Part shown: positions 4,903 through 12,400 of the stretch, piece by piece | How positions within the stretch are numbered: position 1 is the stretch's first letter | Layout: every line of letters starts with the position of its first letter | DNA from: a virus | Reading direction: 5' to 3' (one strand) | IMG/VR virus record: IMGVR_UViG_3300027141_000017 | Span: 1-28,238 of that record | DNA length: 28,238 nt | Position numbers and translations under genes: made by a program | Notes under the pieces: generated by a model | The model's database searches: none | Seen by the model: only the letters and a program-made list of their open reading frames with translations | Told to the model about the DNA's origin: nothing

Positions 4903-5414
4903 CCCTTGCTGCCCGTGACGCCGAGATCGGCGTTGTAGCGGCCTGTGGCGGCATAGCTCCGGTCTGGGCGACCGCTCACCAGCAGGAACTTCATTTGGCC
5001 GATCCGCAGGCCAGGCCAAATCGGCAGTGGATGCATCCGGCGGCCGTTCTTCAGCTCCATGGTGAGGCGGCTGCCATACCAGCCCGGATCACACCATCCG
5101 GCCTCAGCATGATCCCAGCCTTCGCGTGCGCGACTCGACTTGAGAACAAACTGCGCACCGACGTGATCGGGCAGGTTAAAGATCTCCCTGGTCTCCGCTA
5201 GGAACCACTCGCCCGGCTGAATCCAGAACGGATCCTCCTGCGTGTGGCCGGTGATGCCAAGGATCTGCAGCTCAGGATGGCCTGCCACCTCGATCATGAT
5301 CCGATCGCCCAGCGTCACGTCCAAACTGGCTGGGTTCAGGTGTTCGTCGATGTACGGCGTGACCATCGCCTCCTGCTTGCACAGGCGGCAGATCTCATGA
5401 TCAGGTAGGAGCAT
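4899..5414 (-). CDS. dCTP deaminase / dUTPase family protein
   Basis: The 171-residue protein matches the trimeric dCTP deaminase/dUTPase fold. The family landmarks are in order: 'LNPASLDVTLG' near residue 26-36, 'FLAETREIFNLPDHVGA' near 70-86, 'LKSSRAREGW' near 91-100, 'AGWCDPGWYGSRLTMELKN' near 104-122 with the catalytic-type glutamate, 'IWPGLRIGQMKF' near 132-143, and a C-terminal 'GRYNADLGVTGSKG' that would close over the nucleotide. Family enzymes deaminate dCTP to dUTP or hydrolyse dUTP to dUMP, supplying dTTP synthesis. Which activity this one has cannot be told by eye. It is the last gene of the late operon, overlapping the endolysin stop by one base, an unusual place for nucleotide metabolism. 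Confidence 0.82.
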   Translation of the reverse strand: MLLPDHEICRLCKQEAMVTPYIDEHLNPASLDVTLGDRIMIEVAGHPELQILGITGHTQEDPFWIQPGEWFLAETREIFNLPDHVGAQFVLKSSRAREGWDHAEAGWCDPGWYGSRLTMELKNGRRMHPLPIWPGLRIGQMKFLLVSGRPDRSYAATGRYNADLGVTGSKG

Positions 5415-6496
5415 CAGGCGTAATCCCAGCGGCGGCGCTTGCCATCAGCGCGGCGGCCAAGATGGATGAAGGCCGGTGCAGCGTAGCCGAGGCTGTACGG
5501 CCAGTTCTCATCGCACCACTTCTCGACAGCTTTCATATCGGCGCCATCGATCACGAAGTCGACTGCACCAACGCCAGGTGCTGAGTAGAGGTGCTCGCTG
5601 TTGGTGGCACCGCCCACCGACGCATTGATCGCTGCCGGCCTATAGCCGCTGGTGAGGATGATGCTCTTGCCGCCAAACCGTTGCCGCACCCGTTCGAGGA
5701 ACGCCGCCAGCTCCGCTGCAGTGTTTACCTGATACTGATGCCGGAATCGCCGCGCCTCCTGATCGAGCGCGAACTCACCCAGGCGGATGTGCGGGGTGAT
5801 CCGTGCGCTGAACGATGAGTCGGGCGTCAGCCTGGCAGGTTCCTGTTGCACCTTCGGCCGATGGTCACCCCACAGCTCGCCTTCTGCTTTGCGGCGGCGA
5901 AGCAGGCCTGCCTCGACATTGCTGCCAGGGTTCCTGTACAACTCCATGGCCTTCGGCACTTGATCCCATGCCTGCTCGCGCAGCACCTTGCTGATCGTCT
6001 CGAATCCGGGTGTGCCGTAGAAGCCAGCACCGAGGTTGTAGGCGAAGCTCACCAGCGCCGATCGCTGGTTGTCGTCCATCACCTTCCAGTGCGGAATGGT
6101 GCTGGCCAACTTGTCGGCGATGCGATCCACCTCAAGCCGCAGCATCATGTCAGCCTCGATCATGGTGATCTTGTCGCCACGCTTTACCGGCACACCACCG
6201 CTATAGCGGGTGGTGCCATAGCCGATCGTCCATGGATCGCCACCGCTGAGCGGATCCGGGTAGGCGGAGAGATGCACACCCTCGAACTGCTTGATCAGGT
6301 TGATGCCAGCCGATAGATCGACCTGCTTGCCATCTTGCGACCAAGCCTCGAACCACGGCCGATCACGCCGCATCGCCTGCTGGTAGCCATTGGCCGCAAG
6401 GTCCTGCTCGAGCAAGCTGATCGCCGCGGCCTGATGGGGGAGTCCCTTGTAGTACCGGAACAAAGCCTGCAGTGTGATCGGCGCCGTGTTGGCCAT
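5414..6496 (-). CDS. two-domain endolysin: GH24 lysozyme plus M15 peptidase
   Basis: The 360-residue protein has three parts. Residues 1-60 are a helical region with aromatic residues. Residues about 64-210 are a phage lysozyme (glycoside hydrolase 24): E72 in 'KQFEGVHLSAYPD', D81, and T90 in 'WTIGYGTT' form the usual triad, and 'FAYNLGAG' is the family's later motif. Residues about 228-360 are an M15-type peptidase domain, with zinc ligands likely H302 in 'NSEHLY', D313 in 'GAVDF' and H345 in 'FIHLG'. The protein would cut both the glycan strand and the peptide side of peptidoglycan. No signal peptide is visible, so export through a holin is expected; two small membrane genes lie just upstream. 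The start ATG 6496 is 2 bases from the preceding stop. Confidence 0.9.
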   Translation of the reverse strand: MANTAPITLQALFRYYKGLPHQAAAISLLEQDLAANGYQQAMRRDRPWFEAWSQDGKQVDLSAGINLIKQFEGVHLSAYPDPLSGGDPWTIGYGTTRYSGGVPVKRGDKITMIEADMMLRLEVDRIADKLASTIPHWKVMDDNQRSALVSFAYNLGAGFYGTPGFETISKVLREQAWDQVPKAMELYRNPGSNVEAGLLRRRKAEGELWGDHRPKVQQEPARLTPDSSFSARITPHIRLGEFALDQEARRFRHQYQVNTAAELAAFLERVRQRFGGKSIILTSGYRPAAINASVGGATNSEHLYSAPGVGAVDFVIDGADMKAVEKWCDENWPYSLGYAAPAFIHLGRRADGKRRRWDYA

Positions 6497-6498
6497 AA

Positions 6499-6639
6499 TC
6501 AGCGGCGCTTAGGGAACAGAACACGCAGCGCTTGAAGGAGGAGCTGGATCCAGCTATTGGACTTCAGCGGGGAGACAGCGATGATCTCGGAGCCAGCGGC
6601 CACGATGATCGCGATGATCGCAATGGTTTCAGGGGACAT
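6499..6639 (-). CDS. 46-residue membrane protein, holin candidate
   Basis: The short frame MSPETIAIIAIIVAAGSEII continues AVSPLKSNSWIQLLLQALRV and ends LFPKRR. It has an N-terminal hydrophobic span (residues 5-22), a polar turn 'PLKSNS', a second amphipathic stretch and a positively charged tail. I recall near-identical layouts (MNPETIALIAI... SEIIG... LKSNS) in cyanophage genomes beside lysozyme genes. The two stretches and basic C-terminus fit a small class II or III holin, and the position immediately upstream of the endolysin supports that, but pore function is inferred. The stop at 6499 is followed by the endolysin start at 6496. Confidence 0.68.
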   Translation of the reverse strand: MSPETIAIIAIIVAAGSEIIAVSPLKSNSWIQLLLQALRVLFPKRR

Positions 6640-6663
6640 AACAGCAGTGCCTGAATCCCTAAG

Positions 6664-6897
6664 TTACTGCTGAAGCTCCAGTGCGCGCACGCGCTTATCT
6701 AGGTCGGACAGTTCGTTGCGTGCGTCGATCTTTAGCTCTTCGATCGATTTGGCCATCTGCACCACAGTGGCCTCAATCCGTGCGGACTGGATCTGCATTG
6801 AGATCAGCAGACCACCGATGGCGATCATGCCAGTAGCCAAGACGGTGGGCAGCGAGGCGGAGAAGACGCCACCTACGCTCTGTGGTTCTTCAGCCAT
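6664..6897 (-). CDS. single-span membrane protein with coiled coil, lysis-related candidate
   Basis: The 77-residue protein begins MAEEPQSVGGVFSASLPTVL, has one membrane span (about residues 15-35, ATGMIAIGGLLISMQ) and then a heptad-rich C-terminal region ending 'SDLDKRVRALELQQ', a likely coiled coil. This layout is found in phage holin-like, spanin-like and haemolysin XhlA-like proteins near the endolysin. I choose ATG 6897 because it overlaps the upstream stop by 8 bases like its neighbours and has GGAAG about 13 bases before it; ATG 6915 and 6924 are alternatives. The gene sits one position upstream of the other holin candidate. Confidence 0.68.
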   Translation of the reverse strand: MAEEPQSVGGVFSASLPTVLATGMIAIGGLLISMQIQSARIEATVVQMAKSIEELKIDARNELSDLDKRVRALELQQ

Positions 6898-7057
6898 CGC
6901 TGTGGCGACTTCCATCCCATGCATCGTAGCGATCGAATGGGTCCGGCCTTCCCTGCAGGATGACCACCGCACGGCGATAGTAATGATTGTCCGTCTTCCC
7001 GACACGCTCGAGGTGGTCGCGAATCTTGCGCCAGTTTTCGAGCGTATCGCGATCCAT
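6890..7057 (-). CDS. small conserved phage protein, unknown function
   Basis: The 55-residue protein reads MDRDTLENWRKIRDHLERVG followed by KTDNHYYRRAVVILQGRPDP and a short charged tail. It is a compact helical protein; the 'W(K/R)xIxxxLExxGKTDxxYYRRAxxIxxGxPDP' layout is one I recall from picocyanophage late regions, function unknown. The ATG at 7057 shares its A with the TAA stop of the preceding gene (TAATG). The longer upstream reading frame to 7234 runs antisense-like through two other genes and is not used. Confidence 0.68.
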   Translation of the reverse strand: MDRDTLENWRKIRDHLERVGKTDNHYYRRAVVILQGRPDPFDRYDAWDGSRHSDG

Positions 7058-7194
7058 TAGCGGCCTTGCCCCCGCAGTGGCTTGCGGCCGCGGCGCCGTG
7101 GGCGGGACTGCTGTCCATACCCTTGGCGTGTGGTCTTTGGTGGACCGGGCTGGTGGTCGATCCGAGCGGTGCCGGTCTTCGACTTCACTGCCAT
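7057..7194 (-). CDS. 45-residue basic protein, unknown function
   Basis: This gene reads MAVKSKTGTARIDHQPGPPK then TTRQGYGQQSRPRRRGRKPL and RGQGR. It is extremely basic, with about a third Arg or Lys, and is likely disordered. Similar proteins with a 'KSKTGTARI.HQPGPPKKTRQG' start and a 'YRGQG' end recur in cyanophage genomes as hypothetical proteins, from memory. The charge suggests binding to DNA, RNA or the negatively charged cell wall, which is inference. The start ATG 7194 overlaps the upstream stop by 10 bases and the stop forms TAATG with the next gene, so it fits perfectly between two otherwise separated genes. Confidence 0.72.
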   Translation of the reverse strand: MAVKSKTGTARIDHQPGPPKTTRQGYGQQSRPRRRGRKPLRGQGR

Positions 7195-7505
7195 GGCACA
7201 CCAGCGGCCTGCGTCGGATGCCGCTGTTCATCAAGCTGGTGCTGCAGGGCGCCCTCGATCTCGGTCACCTTCTCAGCGCCGAAGTTGTCCTTCACCCAGC
7301 CGATCACCATCTCCTCGGTGAGATCCGCAAAAGGGATCAGTTTGTCGGGGCGCTCAAAGCCGACGGACCCATAGGCCGAGCTGGCGTAGGTGCCGTCTTC
7401 AGCCGAGAGCGTCCAGTGTGCCGTCAGAACGAATCCATCGGCGGTCTCTCTTTCGAGGTTGGCGATCCGCCAAGTGAAGGTGGTGCTAGGGGTAGCGCTG
7501 GGCAT
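7185..7505 (-). CDS. conserved phage hypothetical protein (DUF7936-like)
   Basis: The 106-residue protein opens with 'TTFTWRIANLERETADGFVL' and continues 'AHWTLSAEDGTYASSAYGSV', then 'LIPFADLTEEMVIGWVKDNF' and a charged helix ending in a histidine-containing tail. It is a common protein in tail-fibre neighbourhoods of marine and freshwater phages, with a beta-sheet N-terminal half and a helical end; the role is not established. Its place directly after the tail fibre (with a short remnant-like gene between) would allow a role in fibre assembly or as a tail accessory. The start ATG 7505 lies 20 bases before the end of that short gene. Confidence 0.72.
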   Translation of the reverse strand: MPSATPSTTFTWRIANLERETADGFVLTAHWTLSAEDGTYASSAYGSVGFERPDKLIPFADLTEEMVIGWVKDNFGAEKVTEIEGALQHQLDEQRHPTQAAGVPWQ

Positions 7506-7641
7506 GGTGATGCGAGCCGTGGGTGAAGTTTAGGTGAGATGGCAAGTGAAGGCACTGCCGGATCTGCGCCTTGCGCTGTTCAATGCGCTCCCGGCGCTCA
7601 GGATCGAAGTCCTTAGTGAGTTCGGAGAAGGGGCGCGTCAT
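7486..7641 (-). CDS. short antitoxin-like N-terminal fragment
   Basis: A 51-residue frame begins MTRPFSELTKDFDPERRERI and continues 'EQRKAQIRQ' before turning into a non-matching tail (CLHLPSHLNF...RYP). The first 29 residues look like the N-terminal helix of XRE-type antitoxins of the HigA family, which typically begin R-x-F-S-E-L-x-x-x-x-S-P-E-R-x-x-R-I. The helix-turn-helix that should follow is absent, so this is either a decayed antitoxin gene, a recombination scar, or a minimal protein that reuses the helix. It lies between the tail fibre and the DUF7936-like gene, overlapping the latter by 20 bases, and is too short for routine gene calling. Confidence 0.5.
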   Translation of the reverse strand: MTRPFSELTKDFDPERRERIEQRKAQIRQCLHLPSHLNFTHGSHHHAQRYP

Positions 7642-7668
7642 CTTGCCAAGGTGAGATGTGAGTAGGAC

Positions 7669-9447
7669 TTATGGCTCTAGAGCGGTAACACGAGCCTTCA
7701 GGCTTTCGATCTCAGCTAAAGCTTCCTGCAGCGCAGCGGTCAGCAGCGGCACCAGCTTGGACTGGTCGATGCCTTGGTAGACGGGGTTGCCGTCAGCATC
7801 TATTTGATCTTTGGCTCCAGTAACTGCTTCAGGGACAATGTCCTGGACTTCATGAGCAATAAAACCATCAACAGTTTGCTCTGGAAATTCGACAAAGTTA
7901 AATCTGCTTGGTTTTAGGCTTGATACTTTGTCCGCAGCATTGCTAATCGGTGCAATATTTTCTTTTAAGCGGTAATCGGAAACAGAGCCATAGGTGGTGG
8001 TGGCACCAGAGATAGAAATGTAACCACGTTGAGATGTGCCTGAATAAAGAGCAACAACTTCTCCATCATTGCTTCTTCCGAAGTAACAAGTAGTCGCTGC
8101 AGTGCGGTGCGCGCTAATAGAACCACTGGTGCCAAAGCCCACTCCTGTAGTGGATGTACCAACTCCTGGAAAACTTGTAGCACCAATGAGTACCAGCCCG
8201 CCACTGGTAATCCTCATTTGCTCCGTGGGAGAAGACGCTCCATCGGCGGTAGTGGAGAACACTAACCTCGTCGGCTGGCTAGATCCAGATGTCCATGTTC
8301 CACCGTCTCGGTAACTTTCAATGCTTGCTGCTGTTATATGTCCGCTATCGGTAAAACGAACTTCCCCTAATGCAGAACCATTGGCGGGAGAAGACTCACC
8401 ACGAGAGAGCTTAAGAATTCCCTGCCCTGTTGTACCGATAGAGCTATTTCCTTGAGCCTGAATTGTGCAAGCCTGAGTAGTCGAAGACGTGCCAACTAAG
8501 AGCCTGCCGGAGCTGTCGATGCGGGCGCGTTCTGTGCCTCCATTAGTGCGAAATATGTGGCCATCACCGATCCCTGCGTCATAAACAACATTTCCGGATG
8601 CGTCGATAGAAAAATCACCTTCACTTGCTCCGGAGATTCGAAGTGCGCCAGTGGAACCAACGGCAACTTCTAATATTTTGCTAGGCGTCTGAGTGCCAAT
8701 CCCTACTCTCCCTTCCGAAGTAATCCGAAGTCGTTCAACCGGAGTGCTAACAACGCTGCCATCTTGAGTAGCAAATGCTAAGTATGCGTCTGGAGTCGTA
8801 TCCGCAGCAAATGCGCCAATGTACGCCTTAACACCGGCTCCGGGAGTAGAAGCGTCGCTTGAATAAAATTCAATCTTGCCTATTTGTTGATTTGCTTCAG
8901 TGCTTACATCTGTATCCGTAAAACGAAGCGTGTTGTTCTCAGTTACCGCATCATTGCTGCCAGCAATTTCTAGTTTTGTGTTAACGCTACTAGTCCCCAG
9001 ACCTACCCGCCCACTGGAGTCAACAAATACGCGACCAGATCCGCCGGTCGTGATTGCAAACTGGTCAGCGCCGGGACTGTAGATGCCGGTGTTGGTGTCG
9101 CCGGTGAAGTAGATGGCCGGGCTGGCTGCACTGCCCAGCGGGATGCCAACGCCGGTAGAGATCGTTGCGGTCGGGATCGTGACGGTGCCGGTGAAGGTCG
9201 GGCTGGCAAGCGCCGCGAGGCCGAGGTTGGCAGCCGTCAGATCGCCAACTGTGATGAAGGAGCTGTTGGCACCATTGCGCAGCTTCAGCAGGTTGGTGCT
9301 GGTGTCCGCCCACCACTGATAGGCATAGGTGGTCGATGGAGCACTCGCACCGCTGTTGTTGGTAACGATTGCTGCGAGGCCATTGTTGATATCGGAACGG
9401 ACGGCAGCGCCAGTACCGTTAGCGATCACATAGTCGTGCTGAGCCAT
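7669..9447 (-). CDS. tail fibre with C-terminal self-cleaving chaperone (peptidase S74)
   Basis: The protein (592 residues from ATG 9447) starts MAQHDYVIANGTGAAVRSDI, the usual opening of cyanophage-type tail fibres; ATG 9462 would add five residues. The N-terminal part (about 1-100) should attach to the tail. The middle contains repeated short beta motifs such as 'NTGIYSPGADQF', 'SSGRVGLGTSS', 'SEGRVGIGTQTP' and 'SSGRLLVGTSS', typical of trimeric fibre shafts. The last 103 residues are an intramolecular chaperone: 'SDYRLKENI' has the catalytic Ser and Lys at the spacing (S+5=K) known from endosialidase-type fibres, followed by 'DGFIAHEVQDIVPEAV' and a terminal coiled coil. The chaperone should cut itself off after trimerisation. 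The middle is markedly AT-richer than both ends. Confidence 0.9.
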   Translation of the reverse strand: MAQHDYVIANGTGAAVRSDINNGLAAIVTNNSGASAPSTTYAYQWWADTSTNLLKLRNGANSSFITVGDLTAANLGLAALASPTFTGTVTIPTATISTGVGIPLGSAASPAIYFTGDTNTGIYSPGADQFAITTGGSGRVFVDSSGRVGLGTSSVNTKLEIAGSNDAVTENNTLRFTDTDVSTEANQQIGKIEFYSSDASTPGAGVKAYIGAFAADTTPDAYLAFATQDGSVVSTPVERLRITSEGRVGIGTQTPSKILEVAVGSTGALRISGASEGDFSIDASGNVVYDAGIGDGHIFRTNGGTERARIDSSGRLLVGTSSTTQACTIQAQGNSSIGTTGQGILKLSRGESSPANGSALGEVRFTDSGHITAASIESYRDGGTWTSGSSQPTRLVFSTTADGASSPTEQMRITSGGLVLIGATSFPGVGTSTTGVGFGTSGSISAHRTAATTCYFGRSNDGEVVALYSGTSQRGYISISGATTTYGSVSDYRLKENIAPISNAADKVSSLKPSRFNFVEFPEQTVDGFIAHEVQDIVPEAVTGAKDQIDADGNPVYQGIDQSKLVPLLTAALQEALAEIESLKARVTALEP

Positions 9448-9482
9448 CAGACTTTCAGGCAATGCCTAGATTCTTGCAGGAT

Positions 9483-12400
9483 TTAGGCCGCCTTGCCATA
9501 TCCGACAGCGGACCATGCGAAGTTCCTGTCGACTGCGGTGTCAGCGCTGTTTCTGAATGTGACCGTGAAGCCGGTGCCGCTGACGCCAGTCACCACGAAG
9601 TAGTCGCCGGTGGCCATGTTCTGAGCAGTTATGCCTACGCTCGGCAGGCTGCTGTTGACGCCGCCCAGCGCAGCGGTGCCAGTGAAGAACGGCTTGTCGA
9701 ACGTGACCGTCTTGGCACCAGCCCCGCTCGCGATGCTGCCCACGCTCTGCTCCTGCCGCCGCTGGAAGGTGGCCTCGTAGCCCAGCTCATCGATCAGGAT
9801 GTTCTGAGCGATGTCGTTGCTAGTTAGCTCGCTCTTGAACTGGAAGCCGCGCCCCTTGAAGGTTCCGTTCACGAACTCCTGCCAACTCGACCATGTGGGC
9901 GTACCGCTGGGGTCGTCGCTGGTGCTGCGCAGGTAGAGCTTGGCATTGACGCCAGCCGCTGCAGTGCCATCCCAGTCATCCCAGCTATCAACCTCTCCGG
10001 TGCGGCTATCGATCAGATCCGATGGGAAGTAGGCACGAGTGACGAAGAACCGCTTCAGGTCAAGGCTGTAGGCAGAACCAAGGTCAAGCGTGCTGTTGAA
10101 CTGATAGGTGCCGCTGCTGGCCACATCGCCAAGAATGTCGAACGATGTGATCGCATCGAAGTCGGTGATGCTGTCGATCGTGCCTGTGCCATCCAGCGTC
10201 AGAGCGTCATACTCCTCGCTGTAGAACACCGTGGTCTTGCTGCCTTGGAATGGCGGCACATCGGCATCTTCGCGGCGTGACTGCACCAGCAGATTGCCCA
10301 GCGTGTCGGGCAGGTCCACGATCACGCTGGTCTCGGTTGCTGACTGGCGGCCGCCATCATCCTCGAACTTGACCAACACCTCGCCTTCCACCAGCGGGAT
10401 GATCGCCTCGGTGGCACTACCGGCCTTGGCCTCCACCAAGTCGACGCTGTTCGCCCAGGTGGCGGTGCCATCGATCAGGTTGCTGTGGCGGATGTGGACC
10501 CGACCACCGATCTTCACGTCGAGATCAACGGTCGGATTCCACCGCAGGCGGCCGGAGTTGGCGCTGATCGCCTCGAAGGTGAGGTTCTGCACATTGCCCG
10601 GCACTGCCGTCTTGCCGACCGCTGCGAAGCTCAGCGATGCAGGCGAGATGCTGGGCGCCCGCGCACCGTTGAGGCTATAGACCCGGATCTCGTAGGTCTG
10701 CGCAGTGGTGTCGAGGACCTCGTAATCAGTGCGCGGCACACTGACCGTTGTCCAGTTGCCATCCACCGGACGCCATTGCACTCGATACTCAGAGACACCG
10801 ACCACTGCGCTCCAGCTCACGATGAGCTTCACGCGCACCTGACCGTTGCTTTCGTAGATCGTCTCCGATGCCGATAGGTTGGTCGGTGCAGGGCGTGGCT
10901 CATTGAGCTGCGTGATGTCGCGGGTTTCCAGCTTGAAGCCGCGCTCGACGTAGTTGTATTTGCTGGCGTTGTACGCGATCGCGGTGACTTCGTACTGAAC
11001 GCGATCGATCTCGCTGATCGTCAGCACGCGCCAAGTGCTGGTCTCGACGTTGCTGTTGCTCAGCACCCAGATGCTGTTTGCGTTCGGTGCAGTGCTGAAG
11101 GCGGAGGAGACGGTGATGTTCGCGCCAGCGATGCTGCTGATCGCCTTGGTCTCGACGGTGCCATCAGGCAGGATCACCGATAGGGTCGCGCTGCCGGTGG
11201 TGACCAAATCGGTTTCGGCGGTGTCGTCGACCGTGATCACGGTGGTGGTGGCTGCTGCGATCCGGCCACCGCGGCGCACGCCAGACTTCACCGGATCAGC
11301 GATCTCGATCACTTGGCCTGGCCGCACCAGCACACCGGCATCCACGGAAGTCTTGAAGGAGACCACCTCGGTTTCGTACTGCTCGGTATAGAGCAGCCAC
11401 TCACCGAGGCGGGCAGCTTGGCCGCGACTGGTGCAGGCAAAGGCTTTGATGTTGGTGGTGATCACGCCATACTTCGCGATGGCTTCCTTGTCCTCCACCA
11501 CCTCGTAGGCAATGTCCTGCGTCTCGAGATCGAGGTAGCTGATGATCGCGACCGTGTGCCTGGTCTTCAGGTCCGAGCCGGTGTAGGTGAAGCCATCAGC
11601 ACTGACATTGGCCAGCGTGAATAGGTAGCTGGCATCGGTCGGCTTGTCCTGGCTGATGGTCAGGCTGCCGGTGCTCCAGTACGGCATCACCCGCATCACG
11701 GAACACAGATCGTTGATCAGTTTGTAAGCCTCCTCCTGGTTCTGGATCAGGGCATTGCAGGAGAAGCGTGGCTCGGTGCCACCGAAGCCATCGTCGACGC
11801 TGCTGGATGCGTACTGGCTGGCGGAATAAAATGCGAACTTATCAAGCTGGCTGGCGGTGATGTGATCGCCCAGTCCCCAGCGGGTGTTCGTGAGCAGCGC
11901 GTAGAGGATCCAAGCTGGATCTGAAGTCCAAACCGCAGCGCCGAAGGTGCCATCCCATGCGCCGGCGTAGCTGATGGCGCCGGTGGTCTGATCCACAGTC
12001 CCGTTGCTCGGGATCTGCACCTTCATCCCGCGGACGCGATAGGTGCGGCTAGGGATGCTGCTGAACTGCTCAGCATCCAAGCGCATCGCGACCAGGGCGC
12101 TGTTGGGATATTTCAGTTTCTGCTCAGTGATCTCGGTGTAGCTCGACCAGTAGAAGTCGTTGAGCAGGTTTGTGTCGAGGCTGTCGGCCGTGATGCGCAC
12201 CACCCGCACATCAATCGGGAACGCCCCGGTGAAGCTCACCTTGTAGTCCTTCTGATATTGATCTGCAGATCGGCCTGCGATCGTGTCGTCGATCACGGTG
12301 GTGTAACCGCCACCGTTGTATTGCACTCGGATCTGCAGGTTGATGCTGGTGCCCTTTACATCACCCTCATCGGTGTATTGCTCAAGCCGCGGCACCGTGA

